Shown here in pieces: positions 41,641-54,500 of a DNA stretch of 64,000 bases (position 1 is the stretch's first letter; every line of letters starts with the position of its first letter). The notes beneath the pieces are model-generated. The model was not told the origin of the DNA. It did not search any database and saw nothing but the letters and a program-made list of their open reading frames with translations. Both the position numbers and the translations under genes were made by a program. Origin of the DNA: Piezodorus guildinii (Eukaryota > Arthropoda > Insecta > Hemiptera > Pentatomidae); the NCBI GenBank assembly GCA_023052935.1, contig CM041292.1, positions 92,797,169-92,861,168 of the forward strand, in the 5' to 3' direction.

Positions 41641-42524
41641 GATAGTATGCAATTTTAGTATTTTTTTTAGATATAACGTTATTTTTGTTTTCAGTGTTTT
41701 ATTTTAATTATAGGTTTTAAAAAAAAATCAATTATTAACAAAGGTACTTAAATTTATAAATATAGATAAAGAAACTTCCTAACTTAAGGGAACAGAAAGA
41801 AACTAATATATGATGTTGCACTAATAATAATTTGATTCCTTTCCTATTAAATAAGTTTATATTTTTTTTAAGTTCACTTTTCCGAGCCGAGTTATAGATA
41901 TAAAAATTTCACCTAAAAACATTTAAAATAAAAAATAAAATATTTTTTTTACTTTTGTCCATTTTTTCTATGATCAAGAACATTTTGCATCAGTTGATGT
42001 ACTGCTAAGCCATTTTAGGTTTTTATTTCAATGCAGGTTTTACAATTTCTAATTCTCTTATGCCTACAGCTAAAATCTGCACTAGAAGCTACACACCAAG
42101 CTCTTCCTGTAACTGCACCTACTTACCCAACAAGTGTTTTTCCACAATTCAGAGAAACGGCTGTTTAGTATTTTCGCTTGTTTGCTCTTGCGGTTTTGTT
42201 CTTCGAAATGTCCTGGGCACACTCGTCGCCATGAATATTACAATCCGCAGTGACCCTAGGCAACTTTTGAGCAAAGAAACTTGGGTTTTCCAGGCGGCTA
42301 ACTATTTTAAATTCTTAAAAGATTGTTTCCAGGATTTGTTACATCTCATTTTTATATGTAAGTAACTCAAATGAAAAACGTACCTCACTTCCCAGGAATG
42401 AATCCTAGATTATCAGGTTTTCAATGTAAATTAATAAGTCTTACATCCTATCTTTCTTGATTATGCCATTGTTAGAAGGAAAACAAAAAAACGAGTAACA
42501 ATTGAAATTGATAGCGAAACTATC

Positions 42525-42558
<34 letters not shown>

Positions 42559-42933
42559 CCACTATAGTCTTATTGCGTTTATTTACCTACCCGCCGGCAA
42601 TTTATACATCTCATTATTGTCCAAATTTGTGGAAGATTAAATTGTAACTCTTGTATCTTGTTTTTCTTCAGTTGCTTAGAAAATTCTTTTATGTTTATTT
42701 TTTGTTTTTTTCATCGCTATTAACATCAAAAAAATCAATTGTTTTAACAAATTAAAGATACTTTAGAAAAGATTTTCGATATCGTATCAGAATGAAATCT
42801 TTCTGATATTCAAGCCCGTTTAATTTTAATGAGTTTAAAACGATTTGAGAAAGAAAAATAAATGAAAAGATGTAAGTATTGTATAAATTGGCACTTCTTG
42901 TTAGCCAATTTGGTGAAAATGTAGTAACACCTC
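41641..42933. other. AT-rich non-coding sequence with a poly(T) tract
   Basis: A T run lies at 42531-42555, probably the tail of a minus-strand retroposon. A 101-codon plus frame (42060-42365) is cysteine-rich at its start but matches no family I know and lacks splice context; left uncalled. Confidence 0.4.
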
Positions 42934-43228
42934 ACAAAAAAAAAAAAAATAAATAAATAAAAAATAAAATCGTACTGTTTATAGGTCAACGACCGTACAA
43001 TGAAGTATACCAGGCCAACATCACACTCAGCAGCCAGGTTTTTCCACATTTTTTGGGTATCCACTTTGCTGAGTCTGGGTCTGTCCCAGGAGGGTCTCCA
43101 TATCCTAGGGTCGCCCCCCGGCCGAAATAACAGAATAAATAATATTCTGCCACCGCCGACATTCGAACCCAGGATCCGGAAAACAGTAGACTAGTGCTCT
43201 ATCCACTTGACCACACCGCTCCCTCAGC
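42934..43228 (-). mobile_element. SINE-b, tRNA-derived, near full length
   Basis: Reads right to left. A tRNA-like head contains A-box-like 'gtggtcaagtggatagagc' and B-box gggttcgaatg, then a body with 'ggggggcgaccctaggat', ending in an A/T-rich tail at 42934-42970. Resembles a tRNA gene by eye but continues into a SINE body. Confidence 0.7.
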
Positions 43229-43299
43229 GTATCACCTAAATCCACCACACACAAATATCTAAAATAAGAAATGTACCTTTAAAGGAAGTCTTGAAGAAT

Positions 43300-43466
43300 T
43301 TTCGTTTTCGAGCTAGAATCAGCACACACACACACACACACACACAACATGAGTTTTTTGTGAGAAGAGATATGGACTCACGGGATCACAAAACGTGTAT
43401 TTCCGGTGAATAAACTAATCCTAAAATTTGCCCGTATTCTACTCATTATGTATAGGTAAGTGAAAA
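43300..43466 (-). repeat. R850 5' end fragment with (CA)n
   Basis: The reverse complement matches the start of R850 ('acttacctatacataatg', 'ggaaatacacgtttt', 'gagtccatat') ending in the (gt)n tract. Confidence 0.55.
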
Positions 43467-44398
43467 AAAAAATTATGGAGGTAAAATTATAACTAGATAC
43501 AATTTTAAAATCGGATTATAACAAAATTAAATATTTATTTCCAATTACTAAATTTTTCTGTTTTTTAAAACTAATTTAAAGCCGCTGTTAATCACAAAAA
43601 AAATTGTAAACGTATAAAAATACCTATAGGCTAATACTAATAATTGCATTATACGTAATTCAATGAGACCTTCTGACCAATCTAAAATTTAATTATTTCT
43701 CTTGCAAAAATCCTGTGTTAATCTCTTATCATTTTCAGATTAAAAATAAATATTCATTTTTTATTACTAGTATTAAAACTAGTAAAATATCCAGAGAATT
43801 GCTACTTAACTAGTCATATTTAAAATTTGAAAAAAATATTATGTACATATTGAATTTTTTAATTAAATTGAGTCTAATTTCTACTACTTTTTGATCTAAA
43901 GTTGTATGCAAAAAACTTCAATTTGATTTTGTTCACTAAGACCCTAGATTATGCAATATCTGTATGTATTAACTGAAAGAAGAGGCTTTTCCCTTTTTCA
44001 AAAGTCCAACAAGCTGGCAATTCAATAAACATAAAGAGAACTAATCGAAATATAATTTTGGAACTAAAAACCGGAAATCCTTTGTCACCGACAGAAGACA
44101 ATATTTTTAGTTTTTGATAATATTTTCAATATAGAGATTTTAGTAGTTCTGAATATAAATCCAGTTCCATTTTCGATGTTAAATAGTATAAATGATTTTG
44201 ACGAAAAACATGTCATTTTTTGTGATTTTAAAGCATTTAGAAATAATTATTACAATATGCTTAAAAGAAACAAAGGTTTTACTAATATTAGTTTAATTCC
44301 TTCTCTGTTTACAAAGTTAATCTTAGCTCAAAATCACCTTTCCGAGTAGTTTTAGAAATATAAGAATGACAAATTAAAAATTGAAAAATTGAAGATTA
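43467..44398. other. AT-rich non-coding sequence
   Basis: No supported feature. Confidence 0.35.
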
Positions 44399-44725
44399 CT
44401 TTGTCACCAATGAAATAATTCATAAAGACCTAAAAATCCCATTAGTCGCAGATCTAGTACGAACTAGATATTCCTCCTTTTATTCCAAACCACCCGCCCA
44501 CTCCAACCCACTCGTACACAAACTCTCATTCTCATCTATTCCTGATAATCCCCCGAGGCGTCTGAAAAGACGATGGCCTCGTGACCTACTACATTAAATA
44601 ATAAACACTTAAGTGCTACCACTGGGTAGTTTCTTCACATGCCTTATCACGCCCACTTGATCTATCAACAAACTTAATGTATTTTATTGTATAATACAGT
44701 TGTAAATTTCTTTTAAATAAAAAAT
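44399..44725 (+). pseudogene. 3' end of a Jockey-like retrotransposon (short, frame open)
   Basis: An open frame from 44399 to a TAA at 44595-44597 reads FVTNEIIHKDLKIPLV, then a segment ending PPRRLKRRWPRDLLH. This is the exact form of a Jockey-group ORF2 C-terminus. It is followed by about 130 bp of 3' UTR and an A-rich tail. Severely 5'-truncated but little decayed in what remains. Confidence 0.75.
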
Positions 44726-45109
44726 TGAAAAAAATAATTCATTTTTTGGCTTCAGCCCATGTTTTCGTCAATGATATAGAAACTTTTCGTCAAAATGCTT
44801 AGCAGAAAAAATGTTTTACTTGAACATTCAGAGCAATATAAAAATTTCAAATATGAACTATAAAAGAGAGAAGTTTAGTTACAATCGGTGATAGACACGA
44901 AATGCATTCCTCCAGTAAATCCTAAATAATGTATTCTCACCTTTCAAATGTAATGTATTATTTGTGTGATTTGGTTTATTTATTTTATTTTATTCCGTTT
45001 TCGGCTACTTCTACACTTATTAGACAAACGCCCAAACCTACCACTTAAATACAAAAGGCTCATGTACAATACATGACAGTCAAGAGACCAGCCCGTGGCA
45101 TAGGGAATT

Positions 45110-45440
45110 GATCTTCATTTCTTTCATATCCAATCCTTAAAATCCAAAATACTCAATATTCTTTACTTTGTCCCGAATAGACTCATCTATAATGACCTTA
45201 ATGCCCCATCTGTTGCTGGTTTGATCCAAAATTGGTAACACACCTTTCATGAAAAAAGTTAATTTTCTATCTAGCCCAATATTTCCTATTCTTGTTTATT
45301 CATTCTCATTGTTAGATAATTCTCCGAGGTGTCGGAAAAGAAGATCGCATCTAGACCTTGTTTAGAATAATTTTATAGCGGTGCCAATGGGTAGTTTATT
45401 ATAAATTATTATTAAAAATTATAGTTAAGTTAAAATTTAT
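45110..45440 (+). pseudogene. Decayed Jockey-like retrotransposon 3' end
   Basis: Broken frames retain 'IQSLKSKILNIL', 'RLIYNDLNAPSVAGLIQ' and a SEVSEKK end parallel to 44399-44597, with more substitutions. Older copy of the same group. Confidence 0.6.
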
Positions 45441-45479
45441 TTTCTCATAGCCAGCCTAGTTACTTTCCCAAAGCCAGTA

Positions 45480-45890
45480 TCATAATGTGATGCCAATTTA
45501 TCCGAGGAGCTGGAGGCAGAACGGGACCATCCGTGGGACGTAATGAGGCCCTGACCCTAGCGCAGAGGAGAGTAAATTGGCTGAGGGCAGAGGAGGCTGG
45601 AAACATCCTCCAGGTTCCCAGGCATTCACTCTCCGCTCCAGCCGATAGCATCTCATCTGGGAACAGGTGTGTACTCCGCTCTCCATCCGTCTATCTAGTC
45701 CGTAGTAGTGTCCTAGGTTCCGGTAGCCGCGTCTGGGGCAGACTGCTTTGGCTGGGTAAGGGTATTACTGCTAATGGTAGTAGCTGGCTGAACCAGGGGT
45801 CCGACGCCGTATCATCAACGATCTCCATCAGAACTCCAACGAACAAGGTCAGACCTAAGATAATAGTACTTTCGAAGTCGAGATCCTAAA
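45480..45890. other. GC-rich island 5, candidate conserved non-coding element
   Basis: About 410 bp of high GC content. Frames are open on both strands (for example 118 codons at 45533-45889), as is usual in GC-rich DNA, and none has a recognisable domain. Confidence 0.3.
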
Positions 45891-45959
45891 CCTGAATTGA
45901 TTCATTCATGATTTTAGTACGTTTTCATTTGAAAAATAAGGCGAGAACCAGGTGTGCTC

Positions 45960-47609
45960 AATGTTTGGTATATTATTTTCAATAATGAATCTTTTTAATC
46001 GAACAAAAATAAAATTAGCCCCTTCAAAATTTGAGGGCTTATTTTTCAATACCCGTAACCCAAATAATGATTAAAAAAAATCCGTTTTCTCCAAATTGAT
46101 AAATAAATTAAAAAACATAAATTATAAAGTGCGATTAAAAAAAAAAAAAAAAAAAAAAAAATCGATATCAAGACACCTCGATGAATAAAGAAGAAAAAAA
46201 ATCTTATATGGTCAACCCACAACTTACAAAAGATGCGATTCCCTAATAACTCGGTTATTATTGATGGTAGAGAAAGAATTTATAGGTTTCTGAAATCAAG
46301 AAATTTTCGCTTTTATAGTAAAGAAGTCTAGTATAAATGATTGTGGTTTATTATTTTTAATAATGAAACTTTGTAATCGATTTATAATATTAGGTAATAC
46401 TTACTAAGATACGTATAACCCGAATAACGAATTAAAAAAATCCGTTTGTCCGAATCAATAAATAAATAAAAACAAATAAATTAAATTTTTCTACTAAATG
46501 AAAAAAAAAAATCCCTAAAATTGGTTGGTGCTATGCTAATTTCGTTTTAATTATTTATTGCTTTCTATATTAGTCAATTGACTATTTACAGATTTAAAAA
46601 CAGTTATATCCTAATATAGCTACTTGGAAATATTAAACCATTGTGTGATGATTTGTAGAGTTTATAACTATCTAAATATAGTATATTTTCAAGAAACAAC
46701 GTACAAACGAAATAATTTAAATCTTATTATTGGGTTGTATTGTAAAATAATTCCGTAGTGCTTTTACTGGTAAATTAAATAAAAACTTCAGATTCTTGTA
46801 AGTATTTTTAATCAATTATACTATTCGTTTATTTAATCAAAAAATTAACATTTTTGATCAATTATGCTATAATTTGGTCATCATCAACAATTGAGACGTT
46901 GATTTCCAAAAGGTACTAAAGGACATTTTTTTAGAAATTGATATTTTAACATATTTTTATACTAGTGGTTTAGTTTTATCTATATCCGTCATCAGATTTT
47001 ATCTAAAAAAACATAGAAATCCTTTCAAACGTATTTGAAAATTCCATTTAATTCCAAAAGGTACTATATTTCCTACTGTACGGCAGAAGCACCTAACCCC
47101 GTAATATATCACCATTAATTTATTGTTTTCTTCATTTTGTGCATTTTTATTGGTTCATTTAAGTCTTGAATTACTGCCATAATTTTGAACAATAGTTTTA
47201 ACAAAATAATCAGTTTTTAGGCTATTTTAAACAACTTAATTGCCTCGCTTCGGTTCTCGTAGGTTCCCAATTAAGTTATGTTTTTTCATAGTATTTCTTC
47301 TTGCAGCAACATAAATTTGATATAAAAATGTTAAGAAACTCACATTTATCCAGAAAATAGTTGGAATTAGCATTCCATGAAATTTCTAAATATTAGAGGA
47401 TAAACCGTGCCTGAACTAACTTAATAGTAAATTTTTTTGTTTTTCTTTTAATGAAAAATAAAAGCTCAAAAGTTATTTATTTATCAGACTCTCTAGTTAA
47501 ATATTGTTTACACGTAGTTAATAATAAGAGATAAAGTTGCTAAATTCACACAAATAGTAAATGCAAGTTAAACTTCATAATTACATACTTTCTTATTATA
47601 GTGATATAT
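45960..47609. repeat. Decayed repeat cluster
   Basis: 'ttattattttcaataatga' with 'aaaaatccgttt' recurs at about 45970-46100 and 46350-46450, and at 56520-56640 and, inverted, at 57400-57850. 'aacttcagattcttgtaa' at 46785 recurs at 50812. A tract 'acgttgatttccaaaaggtac' at 46901 is inverted at 50506. Boundaries cannot be set. Confidence 0.4.
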
Positions 47610-49685
47610 AGCATTTCAAAGTCAAATTCAACCTTTTCCAAAAAAGTCAAATTCAACCTTTTCCAATCAAATTCAACCTTTTCCAAATCAAATTCAACCT
47701 TTTCCAAATCAAATTCAACCTTTTCCAAGTCAAATTCAACCTTTTCCAAGTCAAATTCAACCTTTCCAAGTCAAATTCACCTTTTTCGATTTCAATAAAA
47801 TAATAAAAATCAAATTAACATGATTTTATGTTTTAATGGTTATTTTAATTACACCTTGTGTTTTTAACCCTTGTGGCTTGTTAAATGTTCCCAGGGGCCT
47901 TTCTACATATAATTAGTCACGAATATAATAATAAGTATAACCGATACTTTAATTTTAAGACATTTGCGATACAAGGTCTGGTAGTCGGATTAGCGGGATT
48001 CGTTTTATTTTAGTTTTATAATCGCGGGCGAAAATATTATCAATAGAGGTTTATTTTAACTTTTTCGTATTTATTGGATATTAGGCTCAGCAGATGCGTT
48101 CCCAAAGGTTCGTTACTGATCATACTATTAATTTTAATCGCGCTCGCTCAAATATGGGTTTATTATAAATTTTTCGTATTTATTGGATACTAGGCTCAGT
48201 AGCTGCCTTTCCCAAGGTTCGTTACCGATTACACTATTAATTGTTATCGCGCTCGCTCAATTATGGGTTTATTATAAATTCGTGTTTCTTTTCTATGCTA
48301 ATTTCTGTATTTGTGTTTCGGGAGTTTTGTTAGTGAATGTGTTAATGTATTTTTAGTCAGTTGGTCTAATTTATGTTTTTTCATGTTTTTTGTAACTTTT
48401 CATGTATTGGGTTACCGCTTATCCTTTTTTTCAGGATAGTAATTTATCTTTTTGGTTAATATTTTGGAGTTTGATAATAATCAGCTAAACAGAACAATTT
48501 TATAAGTACATTCTTATTTGATAAATCTCTACTTGAGTTAGCGCAATTAAGATTAATAGTATAATCTGTAACGAGTCCTTGGTTACGCTGCGACTGAGCC
48601 AAGTATGCAGTAAATACGAACAAGTTAAAATAAACCTCTTCTTGAGCGAGAGCACTTAAAATAAATTGAATAATTGGGATAGCAACTCCCGCAACGCATC
48701 AACTGAGCCTAATAGTGAATAAATACGAAAAAGTTATAATAAACCCATATTTGAGTGAGTGCACAAATAATTAATAGACTGGTCGGGAAAGAACCCCCCG
48801 TAACGCAGCTACTGTGCCTAGTATACAATAAATACGAAAAAGTAATAATAAACCCATATTTGAGCGAGCGCGATTAAAATTAATAGTGTAATCGGTAAGG
48901 AACCTTTGGGAACGCAGCTACTGAGCCTTGTATCCAATAAATACGAAAAAGTTATAATAAACCCATATTTGAGCGAGCGCGATTAAGATTAATAGTATAA
49001 TCGGTAACGAACCTTTGGGAACGCAGCTACTGAGCCTAGTATCCAATAAATACGAAAAAGTTATAATAAACCCATATTTGAGCGAGCGCGATTAAAATTA
49101 ATAGTATAATCGGTAACGAACCTTTGGGAACGCAGCTACTGAGCCTAGTATCCAATAAATACGAAAAAGTTATAATAAACCCATATTTGAGCGAGCGCGA
49201 TTAAAATTAATAGTATATTCGGTAACGAACCTTTGGGAACGCAGCTACTGAGCCTAATATCCAATAAATACGAAAAAGTTAAAATAAACCTCTATTGATA
49301 ATATTTTCGCCCGCGATTATAAAACTAAAATAAAACGAATCCCGCTAATCCGACTACCAGACCTTGTATCGCAAATGTCTTAAAATTAAAGTATCGGTTA
49401 TACTTATTATTATATTCGTGACTAATTATATGTAGGAAGGCCCCTGGGAACATTTAACAAGCCACAAGGGTTAAAAACACAAGGTATAATTAAAATAACC
49501 ATTAAGACATAATATCATGTTAATTTGATTTTTATTATTTTATTGAAATCGAAAAAGGTTGAATTTGACTTGGAAAAGGTTGAATTTGACTTGGAAAAGG
49601 TTGAATTTGACTTGGAAAAGGTTGAATTTGACTTGGAAAAGGTTGAATTTGACTTGGAAAAGGTTGAATTTGACTTGGAAATGCT
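47610..49685. mobile_element. Foldback element FB3, compact and uninterrupted
   Basis: 2076 bp. Left end agcatttc with irregular 21-bp repeats (47612-47790), subterminal stretch, two 109-bp units, spacer (48265-48535), seven inverted 109-bp units (48600-49280), subterminal stretch and six 21-bp units, ending gaaatgct at 49685. It shows the undisturbed layout of the family and the empty site for the non-LTR insertion of FB1. Non-coding; the repetitive open frames at both ends derive from the 21-bp unit. Confidence 0.88.
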
Positions 49686-50252
49686 ATAAATAGATAAATT
49701 GTCCTTTGAATATTTTCTTTTATTATGAAGAATAGATAATCAACGTAATTAACCAACAAAGAAAGATATTTCTCAGAGGGAGAATAAGGAAATGTACATA
49801 ATTTAATCATTAACTATATAAATAGAAATAGAAATAGAAAACAAAATTTATTCTTGGACTTTGTCTCTTAAGAATAACCTGAAATTTACAAGTAAAGGTA
49901 GCACATCTGGCCAGAAAACATTAAATAGATATAATTATGTACATAGGTAAAAGAGGTAGAAAAATAAATTTATATAAATGTATTTACATACACACCTCTA
50001 TGTACCAAAGATAAGAAAAAGCATAACAAAGTAAGGTAAACAAATAGTAAATGGAAAGTAAGAAATAACTAATTTTGAACACACTAACAAAAAGAAAAAA
50101 AAATAATATATACATGTATATATAAAATAAAATAAGAAATAAATAAAAAGGTAAACATAGGATATTCATTCCTTATAAAGACGTTAGTTGTGAGTAATGT
50201 TGTATCAGGAAGGTTATAGTGACTGTTACCAACTTATCTCGCTTTATATTCT

Positions 50253-51220
50253 TCCAAAACGTACTATATCCCTTTTAATTCTTTCCAAAAAGTACTATAT
50301 CTACGTTTCGTTCCAAAAAGTACTATATCCATATTAAATTGTTAAATATTTATTAGAAAAGTGCAATAATTTGGAAAAATGAGTTGGTAACACGCTTATA
50401 AATCTATTTTAGATTTTAATAAAAAAAGAATCACGTAAATTGGCCCAATAATAAATAAATGACTGATTTTAGCGTTTCCTGTAATATTGTCTATAGTGGA
50501 TATGGTACCTTTTGGAAATTAACGTCTCAATTGAAGGACTGCCTTTTTGAAATCTACGTCTCGATTGAGTCGCACGCGAATGTTTGCTGGTTTAAGTTTT
50601 TTTATTTTTTTTTTTTTTTTCTCGAATCTTAGCATTACCACAAATCGCCCTTTATAATAGAAGATAACCATGAATCATCTGGGATTGTCGCAGAGATTGT
50701 AATGACAGTAACATTCAAGGAAAGACATTTTGGCTTGTACTAAGTGCATACATGAAATATTGGGTTGTAAAGTAAGATCGCGGCGTTTTTTACTGGTGAT
50801 TTTTATAAAAACTTCAGATTCTTGTAAATATTTTTAATCAATTATGTATGACCCATTTTGATGTATTATGTGCCATCTTACAGATAATTTTTCAATTCCG
50901 TCCTCTCAGAACTGAGCAAACCACTCACTGCTTTGTCCTTAGGCATCATCAATACACTGCGAATTTATAGTTAACGGTCTGTTTAGCGGATTTCCCTTTC
51001 CGAAAACAAAAAAAATTATTCAAGGATGAAAATGAAATCATTCTCTTCTGTTTTGAGCTAGAAAAATACCACTTAAAGATAAAGAATCTCAGTTAATACT
51101 GATACATAAAATCACCTTAACTCATCCTGTTTTAGAATATATAAACATTATTTACCAAGTAAGCATGATTTTATAATCACAAAGAGAATTAAATTAAAAC
51201 ATTGAAAAACGCTAAGAACT

Positions 51221-51258
<38 letters not shown>

Positions 51259-51538
51259 CTGGTTTTATTTTCGAACAAAATACAAATACAAATATAATAT
51301 GTATAGCTGTCAGATTTGTCCTTCTGTTACCCGGAGGTATTCTAAAGAGGATTGCTATATGCGCTGGATGCACTAGTAATCTTTCAAGGGCTTCTTCTAA
51401 GCCTTTATTTATCCATTAAAAGAACTTATTTGACTATAAACCAATGTTATATTTAGTTTAACAATATAATACTTTTTGGAATGAAACATGGATATAGTAC
51501 TTTTTGAAAAGAATTAAAAGGGGTATATTACTTTTTGA
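50253..51538. mobile_element. Inverted-repeat element with aaagtactatat motifs
   Basis: The left end carries three copies of a cca-aaa-cgt/agt-actatat motif (50253-50335). The right end (51470-51538) carries the same motifs inverted, including the linking 'cccttttaattcttt'. The interior has no transposase; it holds a long T tract and a retroelement tail. Probably a non-autonomous DNA transposon. Confidence 0.55.
51223..51420 (-). pseudogene. 3' end of an unidentified non-LTR retrotransposon
   Basis: Minus strand: a T run (51223-51253) marks the poly(A) tail. Upstream, an open stretch reads GLEEALERLLVHPAHIAIL and RIPPGNRRTNL, which looks like an ORF2 C-terminus. Clade not determined. Confidence 0.4.
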
Positions 51539-51546
51539 AGGGATCA

Positions 51547-51735
51547 TTTGTAGCTGGATGGCTAGCATAACGGTCTCCTGTGCCAAAGATCACGGGTACA
51601 AACCCGCGAGTGGTCCTAGGATTTTTTAATGGGTGTAAAAAATCCTAAGTTGTGCCGTCCTTCGGAGGGGACGTTAAAAGGTGGTCCCGAGCCTGTGCGA
51701 TGTCAGGTACTCATTAAAAATCCCTATCCTAATAA
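51547..51735 (+). mobile_element. SINE-a copy
   Basis: tRNA-like head with 'gatggctagcataacgg' and a box-B-like 'gggtacaaacccgcg'. The body matches the 35838 copy ('taagttgtgcc', 'aaaaggtggtcccga', 'gatgtcaggtactc'). The tail is lost. Confidence 0.7.
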
Positions 51736-52661
51736 TTCAAAATGAAACAAACATATATAAAAATATAAGTAAATATTCTTAAGTCAATTATTCTTAAGAA
51801 AATATACATATATTGCTATTTCAATTATTAACATTTAGATTTGAGCGTAATATTACTTACAGTTTCGAAGTATTATACTTGATACTGCATTGTATTATTA
51901 TATTAATAAATGTTTACATTATACTGTATTAGTTTTAAAAGCAGAAACAATGAAAACTTATACTTGAAAGATGTCCAAAACTTTTAGGAACAAGTGTTTT
52001 GTTTCATATGAGAATAAAGTATTTATTTTAGTATAACAGTGGAAAATGTCAGTATTGAATTTCTTCAACATTAATAATATTAAGCCAATATAACAATTTG
52101 ACGTAGATACCATGTAACTTCTAAACTTTCTGTTTGGATTATATAACTGTATAGGTCTTCGTGTCAAAGGATACCGCAAATGTTTTCTGCATATTAAAAC
52201 ACCAATGAAGGAACTCCACCTGACTCTGATTTTGTAGTATATACGTAATGCTGTTAATTACTTTCATTTACATTTTTTAAATACTTTATGTTTTAGAAAA
52301 AAAAATTATTGCGTGTAACCTTTACATGCGATTGAAGTAAAACTTCTTGGGTATTGTGACAGATGACGATTAAGTTAAACATGCATAATTCATGTTAGAT
52401 AATGTAACAAGTTTGATATGCATATAAACACAAACACTTATTTATACGCTTTACATAATAAATTTGTTAATTCAATGATAATTTTTTATTAACTAGGAAA
52501 TTATTCATCTAAACTAAACTTCAGATTTAAATATACGCCGCTGTGAAGTTAGTTGGAATCCATACCAGAAAGTTAATTTTGAGGCATTGAAGAGTGTAGA
52601 AACACATTTATTATAGCTTGCTTGTGTTCATGCGTGAGGTACATTTGGAGGGACATCTTTA
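51736..52661. other. AT-rich non-coding sequence
   Basis: No supported feature. Confidence 0.35.
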
Positions 52662-53757
52662 TTTATTTATTTAACGTCCCTTTGTGCTACTGGGGCTAAT
52701 CGGATGATGCTAGATTGAGATTCCACAATTTTGCCCATCCAGGTTTAATTAGAATAGGGATCTTTAAACAGTAACTGAAATCGCACCGGCTCTGGACCAC
52801 CATTTTACCACCCCTGCAAAGGACGGCATAATCAAATATTTTTACTTTCACTTACTATATATAGTAATTATATAGTATTGCGATCGTGAAAATTTTCCAA
52901 TTCTAGTTTTCAACGGAAGTACACGTTTTAGGGTCTCCTGAGTCCAAATAACCAAGTCCCACAAAAAGGTCTGTGTGTGGTAACTCCCGGGTTGAAACGG
53001 TAAGTCCTATGAAACTGAAATTTCATATTTAAGATAGCTATACGCCCGAGACGTGACCCGAGCTTACCAGAAGAGGCACTTTGTACCATGCATTTTACAC
53101 CTTTTTTCGATTTTCTCAAAAACGGTTTCGAGGATTTTGATTAAACTCGCTATATAAATGTAAATTTTAATGGGCTTTAATATCATGTAGGTTTTATTCT
53201 GATTAAAATGGTCTGACAGGGCTTAAATGCCGATATTTTAAATTGTCATTCTCTAAAGTACCTTTAATTTTGTAGATTCAATAAAAATAACTATATTATC
53301 TTGTTAACGCTGATGAAAAACAGGTAAATCTATAAATTGAATAAATTCGATACCCAACTAAAGGAGAAAACAGAAAAAATATTTTTTAATGCAATTTTTC
53401 GTTTTTGAACATAAGAGCAGTAATACACATGTATGATATACCGTTGGAAAGCTAAAGATTTTAGAAAAAATATCTCATACACAAGCTTCTAAAAGTTAAT
53501 AGAGAGTGATGAAATGAACATAAACCTAACTGATTATTTTAGATGATAATATAATAGATTTTTTAATACAACGCATGTTTCTTATAAATTCGATTTAATT
53601 AATTCTTTAATAGTTTCACGTATTTTTATCTCTAACTGTATTTGAAAGTTCTTTCATTGATTTTAAAAACGGAGGTAAGTGAAAGTCGTGTGTTGCCCGC
53701 ACCAGATTTTTCACTCCTATTAAAAAATCCTAGGACCACCTAGGTTTGATCCGGCGA
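52662..53757 (-). repeat. SINE-a copy split by R850 copy E
   Basis: The 3' two thirds lie at 52662-52832 and the head side at 53712-53757 ('aaaaaatcctaggaccacc'). The two parts are separated exactly by R850 copy E, so R850 inserted into an existing SINE. Confidence 0.6.
52839..53710 (+). repeat. R850 interspersed repeat, copy E
   Basis: Full copy with 'actttcacttac' at the left and 'ggaggtaagtgaaagtcgtg' then 'gcccgcaccag' at the right. Flanked by near-identical atttttac / atttttcac, a possible short duplication. Confidence 0.65.
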
Positions 53758-54179
53758 TATTTATATTGAAACTTATCGATTTATTACCATTTGAAAGTAA
53801 ATAAGATAAAAGAATAAGCAAGAAAAGAAGCAGTGGAAGAAACTTACATCAAAAGACCGCTCGGATAAAATAATATAACTCTAAACAATGGCTAACGAGA
53901 AGTGTTAATTTGAAGGGAACTAGAAATGAGCGTAACAGGCAGAACAACGTTACTAGAAAAGATATTTACGTTGGCTTTGGATTAGTCCTTGGAGCGTCCT
54001 CATAGGTAATCCCTCTTTTGCAAGGAATCTTGTAAAACTACAACAGTTCAAATATCTGATTTCCGAAACACATTATCTTCTAATTTCATAAAAAAGAAAT
54101 AACTGGGAACCACTGTGCCTACTTTAGGAGAACTGGACTGTGAGCTTTACTCAAGCTAAAAGAAAATAGGGAAACTAAC
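53758..54179. other. Non-coding sequence
   Basis: No supported feature. Confidence 0.3.
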
Positions 54180-54500
54180 TATTAGAAATGACAGGATGTT
54201 CAATATGTTCCAAGAAACGACCGCTGGAGACCTGGAAGGTTCCCAGCTCTGCTTACAGAGCACGTCACCTGGCCACGACCTTTCCGCCCGACGGACGAGG
54301 GTACGGACCAAATGCCAGGGGACCGTCCCTTCGCCTACGCGCGACATTAAAATGCAAGATAAGAACGTGTAATGATGGGGCATTAGCATTCCCTCAATGG
54401 GACGGAACCGATTTAGGGGAGGATCTAAAGGTAATTAATGGATCTTACGGAGTGAAGACTGCCCAGCCTGGTGTCACTCGGCACCTAATTAGCCTATAAA
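54180..54500. other. GC-rich island 6, candidate conserved non-coding element
   Basis: About 320 bp with 'aggtaattaatgg' near 54430 and 'cacctaattagcc' near 54482. Frames are open on both strands but without any recognisable domain. Confidence 0.35.

Noticed and set aside
42060..42365. Cysteine-rich 101-codon ORF
   Set aside because: Composition at the start looks unusual, but there is no signal peptide, no known cysteine spacing and no splice or transcript support.
43143..43228. Possible tRNA gene on the minus strand
   Set aside because: A and B boxes are present, but the sequence continues into a SINE body with an A-rich tail and acceptor pairing is poor.
47600..49695. A longer (8-9 bp) target-site duplication around FB3 or FB2
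   Set aside because: Flanks compared by eye share only ta/ata; no 8-9 bp match was found.
46733..50850. Possible mariner element bounded by ttgggttgta repeats at 46733 and 50759
   Set aside because: The two stretches are direct, not inverted, repeats, and no transposase lies between them; FB3 occupies the interval by separate insertion.
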